Positions 12,276 to 24,780 of a DNA stretch of 64,000 nucleotides are shown piece by piece. The notes beneath the pieces are model-generated. The model made no database searches. It was not told the DNA's origin and saw only the letters and a program-made list of their open reading frames with translations. Position 1 is the stretch's first letter. Each line of letters opens with the position of its first letter. The position numbers and the translations under genes are program-made. Source of the DNA: Diphasiastrum complanatum (Eukaryota > Streptophyta > Lycopodiopsida > Lycopodiales > Lycopodiaceae); NCBI GenBank assembly GCA_029204225.1, contig CM055098.1, forward strand, positions 15,016,533-15,080,532. Direction: 5' to 3'.

Positions 12276-13000
12276 GGGACATAAGGAGTGTGAAGGGCTA
12301 TGTGGAGGAAGATGTGATGACGACTAAATGGGATGCGGTCGTTTACAATGGAATGTGGTCGCAACGGCCCAGAGCGGGCACGAGTGTTCAAGGTGAACCG
12401 TAGTCGAAAACGGGGGATCGTTCAAGGGCGAGTTGTTGTGGATTATGGTTTGTATGGTCAACGAATGGAAAGCGGCTGTTGAGGTGGGGATACGGTCAAT
12501 TGCGGTGGTAATGTCATTACGACGATGGAAGGTAGCCAAGACGATGGAATGCAGGTTTTGCGGTAGATTACAGTGTCTTCGGTGAACGAGTGGGATGCGG
12601 CTGCTTGTGGTGTTTGTGATGTGGTGAGGTTGCAATGGTATGCTGTTGTAGTGTGATTACGGATGGATGCAGACTAATGTGGTTGTAAGGCTGTTGTTGC
12701 GGGTGGTAATGCAGTCAACTGTGGTGATAATAGGGTGCGTTGCAGGGTGAATGCGATGTAATGGGACGAAAACGGATGGAGGTGGAGGTGGTCCGTTTGC
12801 GAGTGTTTGCGATGGAATGTTGCGGGGGGTGGTGTGCTTTGGGTGTAAGCGATTAGGACGGGTGAAGGTGGAGTCCGTGTGTTGCGGTGAGTGTGGTTGA
12901 GGGTAGCCGTAAGGAGTCGGATTATGGTTTGATGCGGCTGCGATGGGCGAATGCGATGTGTGGAAGTGGTAAGGAACTGCTTCTGTCTAGGACATATAGA
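12276..13000. other. G-rich spacer between minisatellite blocks
   Basis: This has the same TGCGG-rich composition as 10430-11769. No recognisable gene is present. Open frames on the minus strand are by-products of base composition. Confidence 0.4.
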
Positions 13001-13275
13001 ACTACGTTGGTTGAGATTTGAAGCAGTGCATCGATTGAGATCTGATGCAATGCCGTCGGTGGAGATCTGATGTAATGGGTCGGTTGAGATTTGATGCAAT
13101 GCGTCGGTTGAGATTTGATGCAATGTGTCGGTCGAGATTGCAATAGATCATCGTCGGTCGAGATGTAACGGATGACCGTCCGTCGGTTGAGATTAGACTG
13201 TAGCGCATCGGTCGAGATCTGACTGATGGGTGTCGGTCGAGATCTGAGAGATGGCTCTAGTTTTGATTGAGATTT
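13000..13275. repeat. 24-bp minisatellite, block B
   Basis: About ten more units of the family seen at 11770-12275 occur here, with GTTGAGAT or GTCGAGAT cores spaced about 22-29 bp apart. They are more diverged than in block A. This shows that the array was split, or that two arrays arose within one larger element. Confidence 0.8.
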
Positions 13276-13939
13276 CAAGCGTGAGGAGCGTGAGCCTGTG
13301 ATGAAAGAAATCCAGGTCTGTTTCTAGCCTATTTAGTTTACTTGAATGTTGGCTCCAACATTAATCCACAAGAAAACAAGAAATCTAATCCACAACTAGG
13401 AAAGCAAGCAAACTAATCCATTCTAAATCCACAACCACACAGAATATGAATGGAAGGGCATGATCATTGGGGCATCACTCAAGAAAACCATCATGGTCAA
13501 GGAGCTTAGTGTAGCATCAAACTCATGGAAAAACTTTTAATTAAGCATGGAGTAGATGCAATGCAAAAATCTCCTCTACACAAAGAGGGAGGCTCTTAAA
13601 TAAGCAAGAGAGCTTCTTAGGTGGCATCCTAGTGGAATTTCCACATTTCACAGATTACAAGTGGAATAATGCTCTCCACTAGAGGTCACCATAAAAAAGT
13701 GGCTCGCTCTACTTTCTTTAAGAGGGGTCTACTTGCATTTATTACATTTGCCTAGAAATACTAGTTCCTACATGGTCATTCCATCTTTCGGGATTCACCA
13801 TGAGGCTTACACAGTTCTTACTTGTCATTACTAACTAGTATTCCTCGGCTCTCATTCTTCATTAGTCTCGTCTTCTCAGAGACCTCCTCGGTCTAAGGTG
13901 AGAGGTGCTCTTGAGTTGCTCTGTCCGAGTATCTTGGGG

Positions 13940-15722
13940 ATTCGACAGAATCAGCCAACAATGAAGCAAAGAAAACTTCTAGAACACTCACTCTTAGGAA
14001 TAATATTTTCCAAAGTTTCCAAAGAAGTGAAGAGAATGCATCTAACTATGTTCCGAGAGTTAAAGATTTACATAGAGAGCTTTCCTGTGTAGGTGTTACC
14101 ATTAACCAAGTTGAGCTAGTTCAAGTCATACTGAATGGCTTGAGAGATGACTATGATAATCTTGTTCAGTCTTTTGCTATTAAGGAGGAGTTACCTAATC
14201 TAGAAACTCTCCAAGGAATTCTTATTTCTGAAGAATCTAGACAAAGCTATAAACTCTTTAGGATGAACAAACTTGAACATGGTGGAAGTGACAAAGTCCT
14301 CTTTGTCAAAGGCAAGCAGAAAGGAAGGAGTAAGAACCAATTCTTTCAAGCATACAACAAAGACAGAGCCAAAGATCGAGATCAAGATGGTGAAGAGGAT
14401 GAAACAGCTCATTTCTCTAACTCAAAAACCAAGAAGAAGAAAGTGAAGTGCTTCTTCTGTGGCAAAAAGGGGCACTATGCCTCTAACTGCTTTAAGAAGA
14501 AAAACCAACTCAAGCAAGCTAATCTCTCCAAAGAGATTGAAGATGATTCTGTTGCAAGTGATGGAGAAGGATCACTTATGGTGTCCAGTTTTTCATCATC
14601 ACCTTTCAAAAAAGATGGAGCATGGTATATAGACAGTGGAGCTTCTTCACACATGTGTTGCTCACAGGAGTCATTTGACTCAATCCTACCTTACAAAGGA
14701 CTAAAGAGATATATTTATACTGCTAATGATCATGAGTGTCCAATAGAAGGAATTGGCAACATTCCATTGAAACTTGCTTTTTCAAAAGTTCTTGCACTTT
14801 CTGATGTTCTTTTCATTCCAAAACTTACAAATAACTTAATTAGTGTGGGAGAGTTGCTTGATAATGGATGTGATGTAAAGTTCAACTCCAATACTTGTTT
14901 TATCAAGAAAAATGATGAGATCCTTGCTGATGGATCAAGATGTGGTGGAATTTTTAAGTTAAATTCTTATGAGAATGCAAACCTTTGTGAAGTTGCTTTG
15001 TTATATAAGGAGGAGCTATGGCATAGAAGGTTGGGACATCCTAACTTTACATCTATGTCTTCTATGGTTAAGAAGGAAATGCTAACTAGACTTGACATAA
15101 GCTTTAGTGTTCATAAGTTGAGCCAGGCTATGCAAAATCCTTCACTTTATTATTGGAAAATGGCCAAGAGAGTGCTTAGATATATATCTTCAACTTTTGA
15201 TTTTGGTTTATTGTATAAAAGTGAAGATCTTTCTATTATTGGTTATTCTGACTCAGATTTTGCAAGTGATAGAGCAGATCGAAAATCTACAAGTGCTTAT
15301 GTCATATATCTTGGAGGAAACTTGATATCTTGGCTTTCCAAAAAGCAAGATACTGTATCACTCTCATCATGTGAAGCTGAGTCAAGGCGCTCACTACAAC
15401 AACAAAGGAAGTGCTTTGGATCAAGAGGTTACTAGTGGAGCTAAAGATAGTCATGGAATAAGATCTACCTATGATCATGTGTGACAACATTTCAGCCCAA
15501 GCCCTTGCCAACAACCCAATATTCCATGCAAGGAGCAAGCATATCGAAGTTGCACATCACTTCATGAGAGAGAAGCTCATTGGAGGTGAAATCAAATTGG
15601 AGCACATCGACACATCATCTTGCATTGCTGATATGCTCACCAAACCTTTGAGCAAAAGTTCCTTCAACAAGCACAGAGCCCACCTTGGAGTTATACAAAG
15701 ATCCATGTTCAAATCAATATAG
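13940..15722 (+). mobile_element. copia element with internal deletion: gag-protease-RNase H
   Basis: A gag segment (from about 13942, with KKTSRTLTLRNNIFQSF) runs in one frame through a CCHC knuckle (CFFCGKKGHYASNC, near 14450), a protease motif (WYIDSGASSHMCCS, near 14625) and the pre-integrase motif LWHRRLGHPN (near 15020). Just after MVKKEMLTRLD the frame continues directly into the region before RNase H (SVHKLSQAMQNPSLYYWKMAKRVLRYI in meaning, near 15110-15190), then SDSDFASDRADRKST. Integrase and RT are therefore missing without loss of frame. The tail (15471-15722) resumes in another frame and ends ADMLTKPLSK, followed by a purine tract and an LTR start at 15740. The gag N-terminus and 5' LTR are absent. 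Confidence 0.88.
14140..15435 (+). pseudogene. Chimeric copia ORF, integrase and RT deleted in frame
   Basis: The frame is open for 431 residues and extends left in the same frame to about 13942. It joins gag, CCHC zinc knuckle, aspartic protease and pre-integrase directly to the RT-to-RNase H linker and RNase H. It keeps the protease DSGAS and the RNase H SDSDFASD...RKST...SWLSKKQ motifs. The start at 14140 is only the first ATG of the frame; gag homology begins upstream. Translation would give a gag-protease protein without enzymes for reverse transcription, so any mobility would need another element's RT. Confidence 0.8.
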
Positions 15723-15739
15723 ATCATTTTTAGGAGGAG

Positions 15740-16510
15740 TGTTAAAATTGAAAAACAATCCATATTGATTTCTTGGCTTGCTACAAATGTTGTACCATAC
15801 AAGTATGTATCTCATTAATGCAAAATGCCAAGTTTGGCCTACATAGAACTCAGGCTACATGGTTATGTATTATCTAGTTTGATAAATGCAACTTGCATAT
15901 AGTTTGTAGACATAGAATTAGCATGATTATGCTTGTAGAAACTCGTGGCAATTCACATGCATTAATTGTAAGTGATCCATAGTGACATGCAAGGCATGCA
16001 CAAAGTGTAATGGACACATGCATGATGATTTGGACATTTTTAGTTAGAACTAGTACACTTGTAAAAAGTTGATAGAATTTCATGCATGAAAAGTGACAAA
16101 TGTCACATAGACTCTAGATGTCACTTTGGATGTCATTTTGGAATGGATGGATTTGGTCCTACCTCGAGCTACCTCAAACTCCATAAATATGTGTAGCTCT
16201 CCACACAATCAATGATGAAGAACCAAAGTTTTGTAGCTATCTCATGCCATTTTGGATCTAAACTAATATTGCTTGCTATCTCTCTAGCTTTCTCTCTCTA
16301 TCTCGTGTTGAGGCTAATGCTCATACAATGAAATCTTGTACTTTTATTCATTCTTTGATTCATTGCTATTATATTATGTTGATTAGCATGCTAGATTGTG
16401 AATTAGCCATTTCTTCTGAACTAGATCTTGTTGATCAATCTAGAATAAGATTATAGTGTCAATCACAAAGCTTAATCAAGATCAATCACTTTTGTGGACA
16501 TTTCCCACAC
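15740..16510 (+). repeat. Probable 3' LTR of the deleted copia element
   Basis: The end of the copia pol is followed by a purine-rich TTTTTAGGAGGAG tract and then TGTTAAAATTG, the usual layout of polypurine tract and LTR start. The right end is not certain; a CA end near 16509 is a candidate. No matching 5' LTR is seen before 13940, so this boundary could not be checked by comparing LTRs. Confidence 0.55.
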
Positions 16511-17405
16511 GTGTGAATTCTGGAAATTTTGTCATTTGACACATACTGAACGCAATAAGAAGTTTGATTGATTCAGTAAGAAAACAAATAAGATGCAAAT
16601 GAGCGCAAGTAATAGCGGATCGAAACCACGCACTCTAACCTATTTATGAGTAACCGAGAATAAGTCTAAAATAAGCAACTATACTAATAAGCAGTAGTGC
16701 AATAGCAACTCTAAAATAAACTCTAAAGACTGAACTAGAATTCTCAAGAGAGTTCAAGCTTGAAAGCTTGATAGAGAGCTAACTACAATACTTTCTGGTC
16801 GTGAACGATCTGCTTGATAAGAGTGCAAGAAGCGTCATGTAATAACACTCAACTCATTCCCAATTCACAACATGCTAATGAGATGTATGAACAACTAATT
16901 TATACTAAGTAATTAGGTCGTCAAATGCATTGCCAGTTGGCTGGAGTCCGCTGGCATTCATCCAGTTCCTTCTCATAAATTAATTGCTAATAAGCGGCGT
17001 CAATCGCCATAAACAGTTTGTCTACATAAATGAGCGAAACTGTCACTCTGTAGAAATGAACGTAAACTACCATCAGGGAAAAGCGAAAATGCCGAAGTGA
17101 GAGAAAATCTCGAAGGGCCAAAAATGCGAAGGTTTTCAGTAAAGTCATTCTCTTAATTTTGAGGGTACTTTGAAAATGCGCAAAACACAACACTGCATTT
17201 TTACTCGAAATTCCTGACAGGCTAAAAATGCAAAAAAGACAACACTGTTGTCAAACTCCGTGTATTTCTGCAGACTGTGTAAAAATATTTGTAATTCTGC
17301 AGATTGTGTAAAACACGGGAAAATCCGCAAAACTAGATAAATAGTTGGATGAAGATTAAAAACCAATTAGTCGATTAGTAGGAAGCAGAATAATCCAACT
17401 TTTGG
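16511..17405. other. AT-rich spacer, no recognised gene
   Basis: It lies between the preceding LTR and the next copia gag. Its short open frames match nothing I know. It may include leader or LTR sequence of the following copia element, but no primer-binding site is visible. Confidence 0.3.
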
Positions 17406-17409
17406 CTAG

Positions 17410-20400
17410 ATGTTGGTTTTGTGATGACTTCCAAAATTACATAGTCGTGAAAAAGGAGAAAAGTATGCCTTGTGGAAGTGGAGGATCAAGATGATTCTTG
17501 AAGAGAAGGGACTGTGGGGGATCATGGAGGGAGCAAAGGCCCCTCCTGTGGCTGATAGGGAAGGTGTTCCGAATGCTGAAGCAACCAGAGTGTTCCATGT
17601 GTGGGAGAAGAAGGCGTTCGCCAGAATCTGCTTGAGTCTAGGCGAGGTGCCCGCTTCATAGATACAGGATGCCAACAATTCTGCAGCGGTGTGGAAGACA
17701 TTGGAAGACATATGTGAAGGCAAGAGTGTGGCAAACGTACTACTTCTAAGGATGAAACTGGCCAATACCAAGATGGCAGAAGGTGAATCTCTTCTGGAGC
17801 ACCTCAAGAAGATGAAGGCTTGGCGAGACAACTGGAAGCAGTTGGAGCAGCTGTGGAAAGGACTCACCTTGTCTTTACAACCTTGGGATATGATCCATTG
17901 ATAATGGTACTTGAGAGCACTCACATAGATGATCTTGAACTCAACAACGTGGTGCAAAGGTTGTTGTAGGAAGATGTAGGGAGGAAGAGCCAAATAGGAA
18001 TAGAGGAGTTGGCTATGATTGGAAGAGCACCATCTGGCGTATTCAGAAAAAATCAAGACAATGGGAAGAAGCAAGGATCAGATAAGAAACATCATAGCGA
18101 TGGCAATGGAGAAGGATGGCATGGACGATCAGGGAAGACTTCACAAGGGGAGCACAGGAAGGACATCATCTGCTATTACTGTAGTAATAGTGGGCATATA
18201 GCCAGAGAATGCAACAAGAGGGCATAAGACATGATGAGGAGGAATGCAACACAAGAGAACAGGACGAGGACATAGCCTTCATAGCAAGGAAGGGAAATGT
18301 TGCAGTGGGCCAAGGATTAAATCCACCCCAAGGAAGGGACACTACTAGGATGGCCCCATCGAGATCGCAAGCTCCGAAGATATCATGGAAAGGGATGGGA
18401 ACTGGTACTTGGACTCCGGTGCCCAACACACATGACAAATGATAAAGGTATGTTGCCAAACTACGTTGAAAACCATCAAGAAAAGAGGGCAATCGTGGGG
18501 AACAACATGGCAATTGAATCATCAGGCAGTGGAAGCGTGCTGCTGAACCTCGAAGGAGAGAGAAAAGGCCTGTTAACGGACGTGATGTTTGTTCCAAAGA
18601 TCTCCAAAAATCTTCTATCTGTCCAAAATTTTGCCCAGAGCAGATTGGAACTTAGGTTTATGAGGAACAAATGTCTAATTTTCAAAGATGGAGAGATGTT
18701 AACCAGTGTAATAGAAGAAGGGGGGCTGTACAAAATGACCTTGGGAGTGACTGTCGATCATCAAGCATGTATAAATGTTTCAAGAACAGAAAAAGATGCC
18801 CCCTTGCACGGGAGGTTGGGACATCTAGGATCAGACTCATTAGAGACAATGAAGAAGAAGGAACTTGTGACAATATTTGACTATGATAAGAGTGAAGAGC
18901 CATACATATGCCAAAGCTGTGTTCTTGGAAAGCAACACAAGGAACCGTTTAAGAGAAGAAGCGAGATTGTGACAACGACAATTTTGGAACTAATATAGAC
19001 AGACGTGTGTGGACCCATAGATCCAAAATCTCCGAGACATTCAAAGTATTTCCTTACTTTCATTGATGATTTTAGCAGGAAAACTTTCTTGTACACATTG
19101 AAGACTAGAGACCAAGTGGCAGAGAAGTTCAAGGAATTTGTCACGATGACAGAGACACGGACAAGAAAAAGGGTAAAGAGGGTCAGATCAGATAACAGGG
19201 GAGAGTTCATTGGGAACAAATTTAGAGGGTTTTGCAAGGAAAAGGGGATACATTAGGAATACACTATGTCATACTCCCCTCAGCAAAACGGGATCATTGT
19301 GAATGCAAAAATCGCACCCTTATGAACATTGCTAGGAGCATGTTGTATGATAAAGGGCTACCAAGATTCTTGTGGGCTGAAGTAGTTAGTGCAGCTGCTT
19401 ATATCTCAAACAGGGTGCCAAGCTGAGTCTTGAAGGATGAGATACCAGAGGTTGTGTGGTCGGGTGAAAAACTGCCATTGGGGCATATGAAGATATTCAG
19501 GAGCAAAGCCACATTCCAGAGAAACTGAGGAAGAAATTGGACCTAAGGGTTTTTCTTGCATATTTGTGGGATACCCGGAAAATGCATATGGGTATAAAGT
19601 GTTCAATCCTCAGACATCTAAGGTGGTCTTATCCAAAGATGTGATATTCGACGAGGAAGAAGACAAGGAGATGGAGGAAACATGGACGAGTGAAAAGCAG
19701 GCGAAGTATGATGCTAGACAACGAGCCTCCTGCATTAAACCAGGAAGGCAAATCAAGAGTAGAAGACAAAGAAATGAGAGGTGAAGAAATGCCATAAGTT
19801 CCAGCACTAGAGGAGATGATCATGGAACCGAGGAGGTCATAGAGATTGAGCAAAGCTCCTTAGAGATGCAATGAAATGACATTCATCACCCACACTAATG
19901 AAAGAGGAATTATGGAACCAGAGACATCTGAGGAGGCAAAATCCAGTCCAAAGTGGAAATTCTTGGACGAAGCAATGAGATGAGGAAAGAAATCACCTCA
20001 ATCAACATAAACAATGCATGAGAGCTAGTGGATCTACCAATGGCTCTAACAAAGTATGTGCTCTGAAAAGGGCTTTATATGGTTTGAAGCAGTCCTCTAG
20101 GATGCAGTACCATAAAATTGATGCATTTTTCATGGAAAGTGGGTTTAGAAGATGCTATGCAAACACTAGGATGTACATAAAAATTTAAAAATAGGTTGTT
20201 CCTGGCTGTTGCACTATATGTAGACGATTTGATAATAGTTCGCAACAGTAAATTGAATTCAAAAGAATTCAAAGAAAAACTGAAGGGGACTTTTGAAATG
20301 AAGGATTTGGGAGCAATTCTATTCCTCAGCAGAAATGTTGAATTCCACAAGAAAATAAAAAATATTGCAATACAATATCACTTCGGCAGGGACTTAGTGC

Positions 20401-20543
20401 AAGAAGTAAAGCTTAAACTAAAATTCTACAGTACTGACTTTATGCTTGCAGACATAATGACAAAGCCGCTAGTCAAGAGTCATTTCATTTCCTTAAGAGA
20501 AATGATACGATTAAGAGATGAGAAAGATGATTTTGTAATGTAG
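17410..20543 (+). mobile_element. Degenerate Ty1/copia retrotransposon, RNase H core lost
   Basis: Gag begins around 17455 with KGEKYALWKWRIKMILEE and reaches a CCHC knuckle (CYYCSNSGHIAREC) near 18170-18215. The protease (NWYLDSGAQHT in meaning, near 18405), pre-integrase (LHGRLGHLG near 18810) and integrase core (TDVCGP near 19000, RSDNRGEFIGN near 19185) follow. An ARSMLYDKGLPRFLWAEVV segment is at 19330-19390 and the integrase tail is near 19566-19680. RT is reduced to ALKRALYGLKQSSR (near 20060) and ALYVDDLII (near 20205-20245). From there the reading goes straight to the C-terminal ADIMTKPLVKS motif near 20450, so the end of RT and most of RNase H are deleted. Stops and frameshifts are many, and no LTR is recognised. 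Confidence 0.85.
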
Positions 20544-20729
20544 CATAGATGGACTGTGAAGTGAGAGAGGGTTTTGTGGGTTTATAGCGACACTTCATAG
20601 TCAGATGAAGCTGACTCAACGGTTAAGGAATTAGGATAACGGTTAAACTAGTTCAAATCATAAATTTCATCCTCAATAAATATCATATCTTTGTTGAGCA
20701 AAAAAGATTTATCTATAAGATTATAGAAA

Positions 20730-21080
20730 TCTTAGCCCTTGTGATCATGTTAACAGGCAACCGAAATAGTCTTAATGCTTGGGGGATCTAACTTTCTCCT
20801 CAATTCTTTAGGCTTGTGCATGAAGGCTACACTCCAAAAACTCTCATATGCCTTGGAAAATGCTTCGAGCCACTTCATAATTGATGAGGTGTTGTATTCT
20901 TCAATGCCTTAGTCATGCATTGATTCTAGATATATGTTGTAGTAGATACTACTTTAACCCAAAAAGAACTAGGCAAAACTACATAAGTTAGCATAGATTT
21001 TGCACACTCCACAAGTTTTGTATTTTTATTTTTGAAGCATCATTTTGTTGTGGAATATAGCTCATGGTATATTCTATCCC
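20730..21080 (-). mobile_element. copia integrase debris, antisense
   Basis: Translated on the minus strand with gaps, the stretch gives KLVECAKSMLT, then SSFWVKVVSTTTYI, then MRVFGV and PKELRRKLDP. This is the order found at the end of a copia integrase (ARSML, FWAEAV, LRVFG, KLD). It is too decayed to keep an open frame and can be seen only by matching motifs in turn. Confidence 0.55.
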
Positions 21081-23101
<2,021 letters not shown>

Positions 23102-23625
23102 GAATTAATCTTTTTTGAATGTTAAAGGCATAGAAGACAAATAATCACATTTCAGGTACGAAGAGATAGTGGAGTATATAAATGTCTCTGAAACAACTAA
23201 AAAAAGACTAGTACTAGCACTAATTCTAGTCTGACAACAATGAGTAAAACTATGGATGAAGAAGCTCTTAGGTGAGACAAGTAGGTAGGATATGATGAGA
23301 AATCTCTTAGATGAGACAAGTAAGTAGGGTACGATGAGAAATCTCGACGATAGTGATGTAGGGGGAACCATCGTAGTAGAGCTAGATTTGGATTTCTCAT
23401 GTCGACCCTAGCAAAAATTTTGAACATGAAAGTGAGTAACTCTAGCATAATGAAAAATGTATATTGTTATTGATATCAGTGACTATTGTGATTGGCTAAA
23501 TTCTTATTACCATACTCAAACTCTGAGCGAGGTCTCCTCCTACTAAAAAAGTCTATAATGTAAGGTTGAGAGTCCATGAAATAATAGGCTAGAGTATACT
23601 CCCCCAAAGCATGGACATCTCATGA

Positions 23626-23950
23626 TCAGGGCAACAATTCTAAAATCGTAATAGGAAATGAGAAAGTATAAAGAGTGTGAGTCTCTAGGCATGTAGTAGA
23701 TTTATCAAGAATCATGTAATATGGCAGAAATTTGAAAGGAAAATGCTTATCAAACTCAACCCTTCTCAAAACACACATATGGCATGCCTTATCAACACGA
23801 GAAATGTCATGGAACCGTTCAATCTCAATAGCCACACGGTGAGAGAATATTTGAAATTGTCCCAAAGTAAACTACAAACAATGAGATAGACCACAATCAT
23901 ATAATATGGTAGGAGAGAAAGACTCAATAAATCTAGCTCCAAAAAATAAG
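23626..23950 (-). mobile_element. LINE 3' fragment, antisense
   Basis: On the minus strand it reads DCGLSHCL, then GQFQIFSHRVAIEIERFHD, then CHMCVLRRVEFDKHFPF. This parallels the C-terminal end of the intronic LINE at 34790-34970 ([44 protein letters not shown]). It is a diverged copy of the same family and appears to be interrupted by the copia LTR that starts at 23961. Confidence 0.75.
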
Positions 23951-23960
23951 AATAATAAAA

Positions 23961-24761
23961 TGTTAGAAATGGTGAACTCCTGCAACTTTGTCGCAGCACG
24001 AACAAGAAGCGAGGTCGAACGAGAACAATTTGTGATAGTCAACGTCCCTTGATTCGAAGCACGAATGATTCGCGAATCATTCGTGAATCGTAAACACACC
24101 TCCAGGACCGCAAACCGCAAAAGGATGCAAAATGAAAAACTATGACAGAAACGAAAAGAACGAAAGCAAACGGGAGATTACGAAACAAACGAAGAGAAAT
24201 CTTTCGCACTGCCAACTGGCAGCTCAACGGGCTTGGAGTCGTAGACTTCATTTAGCGTTAACTAGTCTTGTGATTTCTGCGTTTAGCCATCTTGTAAACT
24301 CCACACTGCGGAGGTATAAACTATCCTCTCTGGATCATAAACGACGTGAAGAGAATAGACAAAATTATTTGTAAGAGACTGAGAGAGAGAGGTAGCGAAC
24401 AGAGCTGGAAAGAAAAATACTAGAGTTGTGCATGAAAGTCTGCCAATGAGCAGAACACAACGAAAGAGCAGAGTGTTATTCCGCCAACGAGCGAGACACT
24501 GACGATCTCGCTCTAAAATTAAACTGATAATACAGTCGTTCTATTTTCGTGCATCTCCTTGTCTTGTGTCATCTGTCTTGATTGCCAAAATAGAATGTGT
24601 TTTGTGATGTGTAGTCACGTGTCTAGGATCCTGTAATAGCTTCTGCGTAAAAGAAAATTTAAAGACACAAAATCGTTCGCTAATACGAAGACGAAAACGA
24701 AAACGAAAAAGAAACCGTTTTGTCTCGGCGAAACCAAACTGCGTTTTTCGCTTCCGCGACA
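23961..24761 (+). repeat. 5' LTR of a copia element
   Basis: The segment starts TGTTAGAAATGG and ends TTCCGCGACA, immediately followed by TGGTATCAGAGC, the usual copia primer-binding site complementary to initiator tRNA-Met. A TATAAAC motif near 24316 could be its promoter. The right end is firm. The left end is inferred from the TG start and from the break in the LINE fragment just before it. Confidence 0.7.
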
Positions 24762-24780
24762 TGGTATCAGAGCGCATAGG
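24762..24780 (+). other. Retrotransposon primer-binding site (tRNA-iMet type)
   Basis: TGGTATCAGAGC lies directly after the LTR end. Plant copia elements prime minus-strand DNA synthesis from the 3' end of initiator methionine tRNA at this sequence. Confidence 0.85.

Noticed and set aside
11951-13278. Minus-strand open frames with SQPTATVK-type repeats
   Set aside because: The frames arise from the 24-bp minisatellite. They lack a sensible start context or a match to any family, so they are described as repeats.
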